The notes: generated by a model not told the origin, from the letters alone. Shown: positions 17,248 through 26,395, numbered from the stretch's first letter. The stretch: DNA of 64,000 bases from Pseudorhodoferax aquiterrae (GCF_014652235.1 NZ_BMYK01000008.1:1-64000), one strand, 5' to 3'. Translations and numbers: made by a program.

Positions 17248-17949
17248 GTGAATATGACCCGTTTCCTTCGCCGCACCTCGCTATTCGCTGCGCTGCTCTC
17301 CCTCCACGCCTTCTTGGCCCCCTCCGCGCATGCGGACATCGTCCGGTTGGTCGATCCTACGTCGAACATGCTGAGCTGGGCCAAGGGCGTTGCGCTGGGA
17401 GACGAACTCTACGATGTCCGATTCGTCCAGGGCGCAAGTTGCGCCACCGTGTACGCCGGCTGCGCCAGCTTCTCGCCGTCGTCGTTCACGTTCACAACCC
17501 AACAGAGCGCGAACGACGCCGCACGGGCCTTGCTCGAGCAGGTCTTCGTTGACGATCTGTCGAGCGGGAAGCTCTGGGACTCAAACATTGCATTGACCTG
17601 CGGCAACGCTCGCTACTGCAACGCTGCCGTGCCTTACGGCTTTGAGCTGAACGCCCAGGGTCAGCCGTACGGCGTGAACTTCAGGTCCGTCTTGAACCAA
17701 CCGGGTACCGCGTCGGGCAACTCCAATCGCTACGTGAGCGGGTATCGGGGCATCGGGCCGAGCAGCGTGTTCTCAGACACGGTCTACACCGTTTGGACGT
17801 TGGCCGAACCCGAGCCTGTGCAGGAGGTTCCTGAGCCGACGACTGCCGCCTTGGTCTTGCTGGCCCTGATTGGGTGCGCAGGAGCTCTCCGACCGGGCCA
17901 TATGGTTCATCGCAAGCGCAGCCAAGCAATGCTGAGCCGCCTTCACTAG
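17248..17949 (+). CDS. PEP-CTERM sorted exported protein
   Basis: A 233-residue protein from GTG 17248 (ATG 17254 is an in-frame alternative). The N-terminal signal peptide (RFLRRTSLFAALLSLHAFLAPSAHA) ends near residue 29. The C-terminus shows the PEP-CTERM layout: VPEPTTAALVLLALIGCAGAL, a single membrane helix and a basic tail with HRKR. Such proteins are processed by exosortase EpsH/XrtA and go to the envelope or exopolysaccharide; no exosortase is in the window. The middle region has four Cys that could pair as disulfides. Function unknown. Its 3' end overlaps the convergent osmC-like gene by 4 bases. Confidence 0.85.
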   Translation: MNMTRFLRRTSLFAALLSLHAFLAPSAHADIVRLVDPTSNMLSWAKGVALGDELYDVRFVQGASCATVYAGCASFSPSSFTFTTQQSANDAARALLEQVFVDDLSSGKLWDSNIALTCGNARYCNAAVPYGFELNAQGQPYGVNFRSVLNQPGTASGNSNRYVSGYRGIGPSSVFSDTVYTVWTLAEPEPVQEVPEPTTAALVLLALIGCAGALRPGHMVHRKRSQAMLSRLH

Positions 17950-18356
17950 CTGGCGCGCCGGATGACGAGGGAGACCGCGACGCCCGCACGAATCGTGTTG
18001 TGGACTTCAGCGACCGCGTCCGTCTGCCGAACAAGCTCCGCGACGTCGTTGGCATTGGCGGACGAGGAGACCTTCACTTCATAGCGGATGTTGGTCGCCG
18101 CCAAACCGATGCCGGGGAAATCGGCAGTCGCCTCAACAACGACCCCGTCCACCGGCACATTCAGGCGCTGAGCTTCACGGTACAGGTCATTGCAGTAGCA
18201 CGTTGCGAGCGCAAGCATGAGGAATTCACCGCCATTGACCGCCGACCCCTGGCCTGAAGGCTTGGAGGCCACAGCGATGGCCTGCTCGTTCGACCCTGTG
18301 CGGACGACGACTTCGTGGCTGGACCCCGAGTTCCGGACAGTTGCAGAAATCAGCAC
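17946..18356 (-). CDS. OsmC-family protein
   Basis: A 136-residue OsmC-like protein, the usual length. The conserved helix with the first Cys is NGGEFLMLALATCYCNDLYREA (about 43-64). In classical OsmC/Ohr peroxidases a second Cys sits in a CPVH motif near residue 120; here that segment reads TDAVAEVHNTIRAG with no Cys. It may therefore not be a standard thiol peroxidase but belong to the YhfA-like subgroup or have lost activity. Redox stress context: the next gene on the same strand is an AhpD-like protein. Confidence 0.85.
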   Translation of the reverse strand: MLISATVRNSGSSHEVVVRTGSNEQAIAVASKPSGQGSAVNGGEFLMLALATCYCNDLYREAQRLNVPVDGVVVEATADFPGIGLAATNIRYEVKVSSSANANDVAELVRQTDAVAEVHNTIRAGVAVSLVIRRAS

Positions 18357-18480
18357 GGTGACCTCCGATTCGCCTAAGCAACACGACCCCAGATTCTGCC
18401 TGCGCCCCCGCCACCAAGCGCTGCCTGCGCCGCAGGACTGACGGGAAGCAACGTGGTCTGTGGCGACGCCGGTCTTAGCC

Positions 18481-18930
18481 TTACGCTTTCGCGCGCGGCG
18501 GCATCCGAAAGCTGATGCCCAGGCGGTTGATGGCGTTCATGGTGGCAATCGTCACCGTCAGGTCCACCAGGTCCTTCTCCTCGAACATCTTGGCGGCCGC
18601 CGCATAGGCTTCGTCGCAAGCGTGCGACTCGCTCACGCGCGTGACCTCCTCCGACCACGCCAAGGCCGCGCGCTCCGCCTCGGAGAAGAGGTACGCGGCC
18701 TCGTGCCAAACAGGGATGAGCACCAAGGTGTCGACGGGCATCCCCTCCTTGAGCAGGTCGCGGGTGTGAATGTCGATGCAGTGCGCACAGCCGTTCAGCT
18801 GGGAAACACGCAGAAAGACGAGATGCACGAGGCGCGACGGAAGACCCGTGCCCGTTGTCACGAAATGGTGGAGGCTGCCAATGGCCTTTGCGGCGTCGGG
18901 GGACACCTGGAACCAGCTTGCACGCTGCAT
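18481..18930 (-). CDS. Carboxymuconolactone decarboxylase/AhpD-like protein
   Basis: A 149-residue CMD-domain protein. The redox-active CxxC is in LNGCAHCIDIHTRDLLKEG (about 46-64), with the downstream His typical of AhpD. DEAYAAAAKMFEEKDLVDLTVTIATMNAINRLGISFR is the conserved C-terminal helix pair. AhpD-like proteins reduce peroxiredoxins or act as thiol-linked oxidoreductases. It lies 124 bases from the osmC-like gene on the same strand, possibly one stress-response unit. Confidence 0.87.
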   Translation of the reverse strand: MQRASWFQVSPDAAKAIGSLHHFVTTGTGLPSRLVHLVFLRVSQLNGCAHCIDIHTRDLLKEGMPVDTLVLIPVWHEAAYLFSEAERAALAWSEEVTRVSESHACDEAYAAAAKMFEEKDLVDLTVTIATMNAINRLGISFRMPPRAKA

Positions 18931-19054
18931 GTCTTGCTTTCCTTCGGATGGCGATGGCCAACGGGAATCGTCGGCCCATCACTTGCAAGACGTGCGAGGG
19001 AGCACGGCTGTGACAGCCTGCTCAAAGAATGTGGACGCTGGTGGGGCACGAGCG

Positions 19055-20014
19055 CTACTGCGGCGTGACGATGGCGTGCCGGTAGTGCGGCCGCACCCGC
19101 CTGTCGAGGATGGCTTCCTGGGCCGCGAGGTCGCTGCGTGAGGGGTTCAGCCAAGCATCCAGGTCCGCGGGCTGGATGGGACAGATGCAGCGGTCGTGCC
19201 CTACTGCAGCGATTTCCGGTGGCGGGTCTTCCGTGATGAGCGCGAACGACAACAACTCGGGTTGACCAGGCCGGGACCACCGGGACCAGATGCAAGCGGC
19301 CAGGAGGTCCTGGGGTTCTTCGGGTCGGAACTCGACTTGCACCGTTCCAGGCGCTTGCTCGGGTGGGCGGTTCTCGGCGCGATGCCGCGGCACGTGTTCG
19401 TAGAACGCGCTGAGGACAACCACGCCGTGGTGGCTTCCGTACAGGTCTCGCCAAAACCCTTTCAAGCTGTCCCTGCGCGCGATGTAGCACCCCGGGTACT
19501 CCTTGTCGAAGCTCTCCGGCATGTTCCACGGCCGACAGCGGTACCGCATGGGCTTGAACACGCGCTGCCCGTTCTCCCAGACCATCACCGGCACATAGCT
19601 GCCCGGGAAAATCCGCGAATCCGACGCGTCGAGTTCCGCACGTTGGAGGTGGTCGATGCGCTCCTGGAATGCCGAAATCTTGTTGAGCGCGATGCGCCGG
19701 TCATCTGTGGCTGCTTTGGTTGTCTTCTTGGCCAGCTTCGCCTCGGCTGCGGCCAGCCGCTCTTGCTGCGCAGCCTGCTTCAGCCGGAGGTCCTCGACAT
19801 GCGCAGCGGCGTGCTGCGCAATCATGCTTCGGATTTCCCGCGCCTCGTCGGTCTCAGGCGAAGCAAATGCCGACTCGACGGCGCGCGGAACCACCATCGT
19901 TGGGTCGCCCAGGCGGCGCCAGAACAGGTCGAAGAAGTCCTTGATGCTCAGGACCGCACCGTACTCTCGGACGAACCGGCTGTAGTCGGCCTTGATTTGC
20001 GCGCTGTAGCACAT
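19055..20014 (-). CDS. SRAP-family protein (YedK/HMCES-like) with intact catalytic residues
   Basis: A 319-residue SOS-response-associated peptidase family protein. It begins MCYSAQIKADYS, giving the Cys2 that becomes N-terminal and forms a thiazolidine crosslink to abasic sites in single-stranded DNA. The acidic residue is in LSAFYEHVP, and the His is in AAVGHDRCICPI, aligned to the HDRMP motif of YedK. Compared with E. coli YedK (about 222 residues) it has an insertion of about 90 residues (about 45-135), Ala/Lys/Glu-rich and probably a coiled coil. A second copy at 33545 shares the insert but lacks Cys2 and the His. No LexA box is visible upstream. Confidence 0.88.
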   Translation of the reverse strand: MCYSAQIKADYSRFVREYGAVLSIKDFFDLFWRRLGDPTMVVPRAVESAFASPETDEAREIRSMIAQHAAAHVEDLRLKQAAQQERLAAAEAKLAKKTTKAATDDRRIALNKISAFQERIDHLQRAELDASDSRIFPGSYVPVMVWENGQRVFKPMRYRCRPWNMPESFDKEYPGCYIARRDSLKGFWRDLYGSHHGVVVLSAFYEHVPRHRAENRPPEQAPGTVQVEFRPEEPQDLLAACIWSRWSRPGQPELLSFALITEDPPPEIAAVGHDRCICPIQPADLDAWLNPSRSDLAAQEAILDRRVRPHYRHAIVTPQ

Positions 20015-20131
20015 GGTGGGCTTGGCTCCCTTGCAACACGACTGGATTGCGGCTCGCGTCGTTCAGCGATGGTGCCGCAAATTGGCTGCCTGCGCTGCAC
20101 ATCGACGGTTCCTCGCCCCTTCCCGTGCATT

Positions 20132-20560
20132 CATGACGGCGCGCTCTCCATCTTCGTGGGATTGGCCTATACCCAACCGTGCGCAGCCGCGGACGGGTCG
20201 CGTCAGACGCAGCAGTAAGAAGGTCGTTTCGCGCGCCGAGATGGTCAAGGGCTACGAGGTTGAGCGCGACCACTTCGTCCTGTTCAGCCAGGACGAGCTC
20301 AAGGCGCGTGAGCAAGCCAGCAGTCATGTCATCGACACCGTGGCCTTCATCCCCGAAAAGACCGTCGACCCGCTGTACAACGACGGCCCTGAACTGGTCC
20401 CTGCGCAAGGTGCAACAGGAGCTGGGGATGTCCTGGCGCATCGTCGCGGGCTTCATGGCTGAAGGCTTCGTGCCTCCCACCAGAGTCGCGTGCAATCCGG
20501 TGCACTCGTTCCGCGACCGTTGCTGCTGCGCACTGTTCGGATGGCGAGCGAACTGCTAAA
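20132..20560 (+). pseudogene. Decayed second copy of the ku gene fused to its HTH partner
   Basis: From about 20215 the frame reads KKVVSRAEMVKGYEVERDHF, then VLFSQDELKAREQASSHVID and a further block to PEKTVDPLYN. This is nearly the same as an internal piece of the intact Ku at 28026. It then jumps, in shifting frames, to sequence matching the start of the Ku partner at 28955 (ELNWSLRKVQQELGMSWRIV, then MAEGFVPPTR). The Ku N-terminus is barely recognisable at 20132 and most of Ku's C-terminal half is deleted. So a former ku-HTH gene pair collapsed by internal deletion. Confidence 0.8.
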
Positions 20561-20599
20561 ACCGCACCCGGGCGTGGACGTCGTGCCGAATGCCGCCAC

Positions 20600-21214
20600 T
20601 CACGGCTTGATCGAGGGGTACCTTGCGGTTCTCAACAGGCTCGCCAGGTGGTGGGTGAGCCGCGCCAGCGTGCGCGTTGTCCCAGCAGTTTTCTCGGGCG
20701 TGGACTTCAGATCGACGTAGTTGGTGCTGCCCATGGCCTCGCCGACCCAGTAGGTGGACGCGCTCGCCGGGATAGTGAACCCCACATCGACTAGAGCCTG
20801 GAACACCTCGGCACAGACGTGGTGGGCGCCGTCCTCGTTGCCCACGACGGCGACGCCCGCGACCTTTCCGTACGCCGGCATGTGCCCCGTGTTCTCATCG
20901 ACTTCACTGATGAAGGCGTCCATGCGTTCGAGCACGCGCTTGCAGACGCTCGATGGCTGGCCGAGCCAGATCGGCGTGCCGATCACAACGATGTCGGCCG
21001 CCATGATGCGCTGGCGCACCGCTGGCCACTCGTCGCCAGGCCCCTCGTCCGACGTCACGCCGGGCAGCAGGTTAAGGTCTGCCGCGCGGACCGACTGCAC
21101 GTCGATGCCAAGCTTGCGCCACTCGGCTTCAACCTCGTCAAGCAACCGTGCGGTGGACGAGACGGCGTCCTTCGCCGTGGACTTGAGGGAGCAATTGATG
21201 GTGAGGGCCTGCAT
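20600..21214 (-). CDS. Flavodoxin-like NAD(P)H:FMN oxidoreductase
   Basis: A 204-residue flavodoxin-fold protein from ATG 21214, preceded by an excellent ribosome-binding site (GGGAGGAAAC). The phosphate-binding loop is at the N-terminus (LTINCSLKSTAKDAVSSTARLL, about 4-22). IVVIGTPIWLGQPSSVCKRVLERMD (about 75-98) and the VAGVAVVGNEDGAHHV strand-loop are the other FMN contacts. Related proteins are NADPH-dependent FMN reductases or multimeric flavodoxin WrbA relatives. It is last in a minus-strand run behind a TPP enzyme and a histidine phosphatase. Confidence 0.85.
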   Translation of the reverse strand: MQALTINCSLKSTAKDAVSSTARLLDEVEAEWRKLGIDVQSVRAADLNLLPGVTSDEGPGDEWPAVRQRIMAADIVVIGTPIWLGQPSSVCKRVLERMDAFISEVDENTGHMPAYGKVAGVAVVGNEDGAHHVCAEVFQALVDVGFTIPASASTYWVGEAMGSTNYVDLKSTPEKTAGTTRTLARLTHHLASLLRTARYPSIKP

Positions 21215-21216
21215 GG

Positions 21217-21810
21217 TCAAGTTTCCTCCCTTGGACGAAGGCCAGTGGCGGTGGGGGCGCGGCCCGTGGGTGCGCCGTCTCCGGCGAGAAGGTCCTGGCC
21301 GACCTCCTGCAAGCGCCGACGCACTGACGGTCCATCGATGATCCAGAGCAGGTCGAAGCGGTCCTTGGGCCACGCCGCGGGAACCTGCGCGGCCGCAGCG
21401 CTGTCGGCCAGGTAGGCCCGCGCCAGCGCCGGAAGGCCTTGGTGCGACCAAGCCACCAGGGCGACGCCGTCAGTGCGTTGGAGGCAGGCAGCGAGGCGGC
21501 TCTCGTCCTGTTTTTCGACTGTGGTATCGATTTCGAGCCCCAGTGCACGCGCCAAGGGCCCAAGCGTTTGCACAGACCGCCGGCTTGGCGCCTGCGCTGT
21601 TGCCGGACAGGCGTACAGGCAAGTGGGTACCGCAAGTGCAGGCGCACTGGCGGCGAGCTGGCGAAACAACGGCACCAGCGCGCCAGCACGTTGCCACCCG
21701 GCCACGCTCAGGCTGTGCGGACAAGCGCTGCCGTCCTCGGCCACGCCAGCCTCGCGCGCTCTCCTCGGCCGCTCGCCGTGGCGGATCAGCATGAGGAAGT
21801 CCAGTGCCAT
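21217..21810 (-). CDS. Histidine phosphatase superfamily protein
   Basis: A 197-residue protein with the phosphohistidine motif LIRHGERP near residue 8 and a second catalytic-type histidine in VALVAWSHQGLPALARAYL (about 118-135). I chose ATG 21810 (MALDFLM) over an upstream TTG because the family begins just before the RHG motif. The substrate is unknown; the family ranges from sugar-phosphate to protein phosphatases. It sits 12 bases after the TPP enzyme gene and its 3' end carries the ribosome-binding site of the flavodoxin gene, so the three are cotranscribed. Confidence 0.78.
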   Translation of the reverse strand: MALDFLMLIRHGERPRRAREAGVAEDGSACPHSLSVAGWQRAGALVPLFRQLAASAPALAVPTCLYACPATAQAPSRRSVQTLGPLARALGLEIDTTVEKQDESRLAACLQRTDGVALVAWSHQGLPALARAYLADSAAAAQVPAAWPKDRFDLLWIIDGPSVRRRLQEVGQDLLAGDGAPTGRAPTATGLRPREET

Positions 21811-21822
21811 GGCGCGCAAGCG

Positions 21823-23619
21823 CTATCCGCGCCGCCCCTTGAGGTTGGCCACGACGCCGGCCCACCACTCGCGCGCGCTGCCCAGCATGGCCTTGCGCGC
21901 GTCCGGGTCGCCCTTGAGCAGCGCCGCTGCGTAGGCACGCATCTGCGCGCCGGTGACGTGTGGTGGCACTGGCGGCACATTCGGATCGGTGACCATCTCC
22001 AGCACGACCGGCCTTCCGGCGGCGAACGCCTGCTCCCACGCTGGGCCGACCTGCTCTGGATCGTCCACGCGTATCCCGCCCAGGCCAAGTTGCCGCGCGA
22101 ACTCCGCGTACGCGAAGGTCGGCAGGTCCTGCGAAGGAGAAAACTTGGGGTCGCCTGCGGTGGCCCGCTGCTCCCATGTCACCATGTTCAGATCGCCGTT
22201 GTTCAGCACCATGATGACCAGCCCCGGATTGCGCCAGTGCTTCCAGCTGGCCGCGATGGTGATCAAGGCGTTGATGCCCAGCATCTGCATTGCGCCGTCG
22301 CCCAGCAGCGCTACAACCGGCCGGTCCGGATGGGCGTGCTTGGCGGCCAGCGCATAGGGCAACGCCGGTCCCATGGTGGCCAGGCCTCCCGACAGCGAGC
22401 CCATCATGCCGCGGCGCAGCTGCAGGTCTCGCGCGTACCAGGTGGCCGCCGTGCCGGAGTCGCAGGTCAGGATGCAGCCGTCCGGCAGGCGCGGCGAAAG
22501 CTCCCAGAACACGCGCTGCGGATTGATCGGCTCGGCGGGCTGCATGGCGCGTTCCTCCAGAACCCGCCACCAGCGGGCGACCTTGTCCTCGATCTCTTCG
22601 CGCCAGGCAAGGTCGGTCTGCTGCCGCAGCCTTGGAACCAGGGCCGCCAGTGTGGCACGGCTGTCGCCGACCAAGTTGAGCTCCATCGGGTAACGAACAC
22701 CGAGCCGCGCGGCATCCGTATCGATCTGCACGCCACGGGCCTTGCCCTCCTCGGGCAGGTACTCGGCATAGGGAAAGTTGGATCCGACCATGAGCAGGGT
22801 GTCGCATCCTTCCATGAGCTCGGAGCTGGGGGCGGTGCCGAGCAGCCCGATCGAGCCGGTCACGTAGGGCAACGCATCGGGCAAGGCGGCTTTGCCCAAC
22901 AAGGCTTTGGCCACGCCGGCGCCCAGGCGGTCGGCCACGGCCATCAGCTCGTCACTCGCGTGCAGTGCGCCAGCCCCGACGAGCATGGCGACGCGGCGGC
23001 CGGCGTTGAGGATGTCAGCCGCTGCATCCAAGGCTGCATCGTCCGGCACCTGGGCGCGGTGGGTGATGCCGATGCCACTGCGCACGCTGCCGTGTTCGCG
23101 CGGCGGCACGGCCACGGCGTCCAGCTCCTGCACGTCGTTGGGCAGGATGATGCAGGTGACGGTACGGCGCTCGGAGGCGATGCGCAGCGCGCGGTCCACC
23201 ACGTGGCGCAACTGCGCCGGCACGGAAACGGTCTGCACAAACTCCGAGGCCACGTCCTTGAACAGGCTGGACAGGTCCACCTCCTGCTGATACTCGCCGC
23301 CCAGCGCACTGCGGGCCTGCTGGCCGACGATGGCGACGACAGGCTGATGGTCCATGCGTGCGTCGTACAGACCGTTCAGCAGATGGATCGCGCCAGGCCC
23401 TGAGGTGGCCAGGCACACACCTGGCATGCCGGTGAACTTGGCGTGCGCGCAGGCCATGAAGGCTGCCAGTTCCTCGTGCCGCGCCTGCACGAATGCGATG
23501 CCGTGGTCGTCGCGGCCCAACGCCCCCATCACGCCGTTGATGCCATCGCCTGGGTAGCCGAAGATGCGACGCACACCCCATTCGGACAGGCGCTGGACTA
23601 GGTGGTCACTGACGTTCAT
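21823..23619 (-). CDS. Thiamine-pyrophosphate-dependent enzyme (pyruvate oxidase/acetolactate synthase-like)
   Basis: A 598-residue ThDP enzyme from ATG 23619. The N-terminal PYR domain holds the cofactor-activating Glu in VQARHEELAAFMA (about 45-57) after FGYPGDGINGVMGAL. The central domain binds a nucleotide or FAD in related oxidases (VGAGALHASDEL, LLMVGSNFPYAEYLP). The C-terminal PP domain carries GDGAMQMLGINALITIAA...VLNNGDLN, the GDG-N26-NN ThDP/Mg motif (about 450-480). The overall pattern resembles PoxB-type pyruvate oxidases and related stress-induced TPP proteins. The exact product cannot be decided from sequence. Confidence 0.85.
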   Translation of the reverse strand: MNVSDHLVQRLSEWGVRRIFGYPGDGINGVMGALGRDDHGIAFVQARHEELAAFMACAHAKFTGMPGVCLATSGPGAIHLLNGLYDARMDHQPVVAIVGQQARSALGGEYQQEVDLSSLFKDVASEFVQTVSVPAQLRHVVDRALRIASERRTVTCIILPNDVQELDAVAVPPREHGSVRSGIGITHRAQVPDDAALDAAADILNAGRRVAMLVGAGALHASDELMAVADRLGAGVAKALLGKAALPDALPYVTGSIGLLGTAPSSELMEGCDTLLMVGSNFPYAEYLPEEGKARGVQIDTDAARLGVRYPMELNLVGDSRATLAALVPRLRQQTDLAWREEIEDKVARWWRVLEERAMQPAEPINPQRVFWELSPRLPDGCILTCDSGTAATWYARDLQLRRGMMGSLSGGLATMGPALPYALAAKHAHPDRPVVALLGDGAMQMLGINALITIAASWKHWRNPGLVIMVLNNGDLNMVTWEQRATAGDPKFSPSQDLPTFAYAEFARQLGLGGIRVDDPEQVGPAWEQAFAAGRPVVLEMVTDPNVPPVPPHVTGAQMRAYAAALLKGDPDARKAMLGSAREWWAGVVANLKGRRG

Positions 23620-23974
23620 TGCGTTGGCTTTTCGTATCGGTAGTGCAGAGGTTGCGCATTCCGCGCGGCGATCCGGCAACCGTACGGCGGGGAAGCCACT
23701 AGCGGGGTCAGCCAGCCACCCCGCAAGGCCGTCGGCATGTCCTACGGTGCGGCGCTGTCACGGTCCTGTTAACGCTGTGGTCGGTGGTGACAGTGGGCAC
23801 CAAGTGGTGCCGCACACCTTCGCGCTTCAATGGCTGTTCGTCCTCCGGTGGCCAGAAGCGCTTCCTCCGGGGTTTCCATGAACGTCGCGCCTGCACTGGT
23901 CCGGCGTGCTCCGCTGTCTTCTCCCATGGTGACGTGCCAACTAGGAGGGTCCTGCGGCGCCAGTGATGCAGAGG
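23620..23974. other. Divergent intergenic region
   Basis: About 350 bases between the TPP-enzyme start and the helicase start. No gene is seen. Promoters for both directions should lie here; only the LexA-like box at its right end is clear. Confidence 0.5.
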
Positions 23975-23994
23975 AACTGGATTGATATACAGTA
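23975..23994. promoter_or_regulatory. LexA-like box upstream of the UvrD-like helicase
   Basis: CTGG-ATTGATAT-ACAG matches CTGT-N8-ACAG with one mismatch (G for T in the left half) and has the AA/TA flanks of strong boxes. It ends 8 bases before the ATG at 24000, a layout like that of imuA. This suggests SOS induction of the helicase. Confidence 0.6.
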
Positions 23995-23999
23995 TATGC

Positions 24000-26117
24000 A
24001 TGTCATCCCTGTCCCCTAGCCCTACTGCCACGCCCGTGCTCGATAGGGAAGCGGCCCGGCGCTCTGACCCGTTCGCCGACCTCAATGCGGCTCAGCGTGC
24101 CGCCGTAGAGCACGGCACCGAGGCGGAGCCGGAGCTGCGCCCGCTGCTGGTGATCGCCGGTGCCGGTTCAGGCAAGACCAACACGCTGGCCCATCGCGTT
24201 GCCAGGCTGATCCTGCACGGCGCCGATCCCCAGCGCATGCTGTTGCTGACGTTCTCGCGCCGGGCGGCGCAGGAGATGGAGCAACGGGTCTCTGGTGTGC
24301 TGCGCCGCGTCCTGGGCGGCACCACGGCCCCGGCCGTCCTGCCTTGGTCCGGCACCTTCCACAGCGTCGGCGCGCGCCTGCTGCGCGAGTACGCAGGCCG
24401 CATCGGCCTGGAGGCCAACTTCACTATCTCGGACCGCGGCGACGCCGAGGACTTGTTGGGCCTGGTGCGCAACGACCTGGGCCTGACCCAGACCAGGAGC
24501 CGCTTCCCGCAGAAGGGCACCTGCCTGTCGATCTACTCGCGGGTGGTCAACACCCAGGCGCCGCTGGCCGAGGTGCTGCAGCAGACTTTCCCGTGGTGCA
24601 GCGCCTGGGAAGACGAACTGCGCCGCCTGTTCGGCGCCTACGTGGAGGCCAAGCAGCACCAGAACGTGCTCGACTACGACGACCTGCTGCTGTTCTGGTC
24701 CGAGATGATGGGCGAGCCCAGCCTGGCGGCCGAGGTCGGCGCCGCATTCGACCATGTGCTGGTCGACGAGTACCAGGACACCAACCGCCTGCAGGCGACC
24801 ATTCTGCTGGGCCTCAAGCCCGAGGGCACAGGCATGACCGTGGTGGGCGACGACGCCCAGTCCATCTACGCCTTCCGGGGTGCGACGGTGCGCAACATCC
24901 TGGACTTCCCGCACCAGTTCGGCCAGCCGGCCCGCAGTGTGGCGTTGGAACAGAACTACCGCTCGACCCAGCCTATCCTCGCGGTGTCCAACGCCGTGAT
25001 CGCAGCGGCCAGCGAGCGCCACGCGAAGACCCTGTGGACCGAGCGGCCCGGTGCGCAGCTGCCGCAGCTCGTCACCGTGCCGGACGAGGCCAGCGAAGCG
25101 CGCTGGGTCGCCGACCGCATCCTGGAGCACCGCGAGGCCGGCCTCACGCTGAAGTCGCAGGCGGTGCTCTTCCGTAGTTCTTCGCACAGCGCCGTGCTGG
25201 AGCTGGAGCTGACTCGGCGCAACATCCCTTTCGTGAAGTTCGGCGGCCTCAAGTTCCTGGAGGCCTCGCACGTGAAGGACCTGCTGGCCATCCTGCGCTT
25301 CGCGCAGAACCCGCGGGGCCGGTTGGCTGGGCTGCGCACGCTGCAGCTGATGCCGGGCATTGGACCGGTGACGGCCACGCGTGTGCTGGAAGCCATCGAG
25401 CAGGCCGCCGACCCGCGCGAGGCCGTGCAGGCCTTCGAGCCGCCGGCGGCCGCTGCAGCTGAATGGGCAGGCTTCGTGGCGCTGTTCCTGGCGATGCACA
25501 AGAGCAGCGGCGCGGCGACCTGGCCGGCCGAGGTCGGCTTGGCCAAGCGCTGGTACCTGCCACAGCTCGAGCGTCTGCACGACGACGCCGAGGCGCGCCG
25601 CGCCGACGTCGAGAACCTGGAGCGAATGGCCGCCGGCTACGCAGACCGCGAGCGCTTCCTGTCCGAACTCACACTCGACCCGCCCGAAGCCACGAGCGAC
25701 CAGGCCGGCCCCCCAGGCCGAGACGAGGACTATCTGATTCTGTCGACCATCCATTCGGCCAAGGGCCAGGAATGGAACGCCGTGTTCCTGCTGCGCGCGG
25801 TCGATGGCTGCATGCCCTCGGACCTGGGCACGGGCAGCAGCGCGGAGATCGACGAGGAGCGCCGGCTGCTTTACGTGGCGATGACCCGCGCCAAGGACCA
25901 TCTGCACGTGATGGTGCCGCACCGCTTCTACATCACGCAGCAGGGTTCGATGGGGGACCGCCACGTGTACGCGGCGCGCACGCGCTTCATCGCCGACAGC
26001 CTCCTGCCGCAGTTCGAAAGCATCTCCTGGCCGCAAGCGGCCGCGGGACACGGCCCGCGAGCACCGCAGACCGCCGTCATGCAGATTCGCGACAGGGCGA
26101 GGTCAGCATGGCGATGA
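24000..26117 (+). CDS. UvrD/PcrA-like ATP-dependent DNA helicase
   Basis: A 705-residue SF1A helicase from ATG 24000 (MSSLSPSPTATPVL). Motifs: Q-motif region DLNAAQRAAVEHG; I, VIAGAGSGKTNTLAHRVARLI; Ia, LLTFSRRAAQEM; II, VDEYQDTNRLQ; III, VVGDDAQSIYAFRGA; IV, ALEQNYRSTQPIL; V, LSTIHSAKGQEWNAVFL; VI, ERRLLYVAMTRAKDHLHV. The C-terminus is short. UvrD-type helicases unwind DNA in repair and strip RecA; this one is a paralogue rather than certainly the housekeeping uvrD. The LexA-like box just upstream supports a damage-inducible role. The last 10 bases overlap a small downstream gene. Confidence 0.9.
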   Translation: MSSLSPSPTATPVLDREAARRSDPFADLNAAQRAAVEHGTEAEPELRPLLVIAGAGSGKTNTLAHRVARLILHGADPQRMLLLTFSRRAAQEMEQRVSGVLRRVLGGTTAPAVLPWSGTFHSVGARLLREYAGRIGLEANFTISDRGDAEDLLGLVRNDLGLTQTRSRFPQKGTCLSIYSRVVNTQAPLAEVLQQTFPWCSAWEDELRRLFGAYVEAKQHQNVLDYDDLLLFWSEMMGEPSLAAEVGAAFDHVLVDEYQDTNRLQATILLGLKPEGTGMTVVGDDAQSIYAFRGATVRNILDFPHQFGQPARSVALEQNYRSTQPILAVSNAVIAAASERHAKTLWTERPGAQLPQLVTVPDEASEARWVADRILEHREAGLTLKSQAVLFRSSSHSAVLELELTRRNIPFVKFGGLKFLEASHVKDLLAILRFAQNPRGRLAGLRTLQLMPGIGPVTATRVLEAIEQAADPREAVQAFEPPAAAAAEWAGFVALFLAMHKSSGAATWPAEVGLAKRWYLPQLERLHDDAEARRADVENLERMAAGYADRERFLSELTLDPPEATSDQAGPPGRDEDYLILSTIHSAKGQEWNAVFLLRAVDGCMPSDLGTGSSAEIDEERRLLYVAMTRAKDHLHVMVPHRFYITQQGSMGDRHVYAARTRFIADSLLPQFESISWPQAAAGHGPRAPQTAVMQIRDRARSAWR

Positions 26118-26395
26118 CCATCATCTCCAGCGTCGGCGACCACAACGACCTGCGCACCTCCGGTGCGGAGGCTCTGGCGTTGGAACAATTGCCGGATGGT
26201 GAACTCGCTGAACTTGCCAGGTCCCTGCGCGTGGAAGCACTGCGCGGCAACCGCAAGGCCCGCGGTCAAGCACACATGTGCGAGGTGGAACTACGCCGGC
26301 GGCACAGCGCGACCGAGGCGCGGTCGAGGGAGCCGCTCGACTTGCGCTCGCTCGAACAGCGTCAGCGACCACAGGCGTGGTGGAAGCTCTGGTGA
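26108..26395 (+). CDS. Small hypothetical protein cotranscribed with the helicase
   Basis: A 95-residue protein (MAMTIISSVGDHNDLRTSGA...) whose start overlaps the helicase stop by 10 bases, so it is very likely in the same transcript and SOS-regulated with it. The middle (ALALEQLPDGELAELARSLRVEALRGNRKARGQAHMCEVELRRR) is predicted helical and charged. The C-terminus ends in Trp-rich PQAWWKLW. I do not recognise a family. Gene status is supported by the overlap and the protein-like composition. Confidence 0.6.
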   Translation: MAMTIISSVGDHNDLRTSGAEALALEQLPDGELAELARSLRVEALRGNRKARGQAHMCEVELRRRHSATEARSREPLDLRSLEQRQRPQAWWKLW

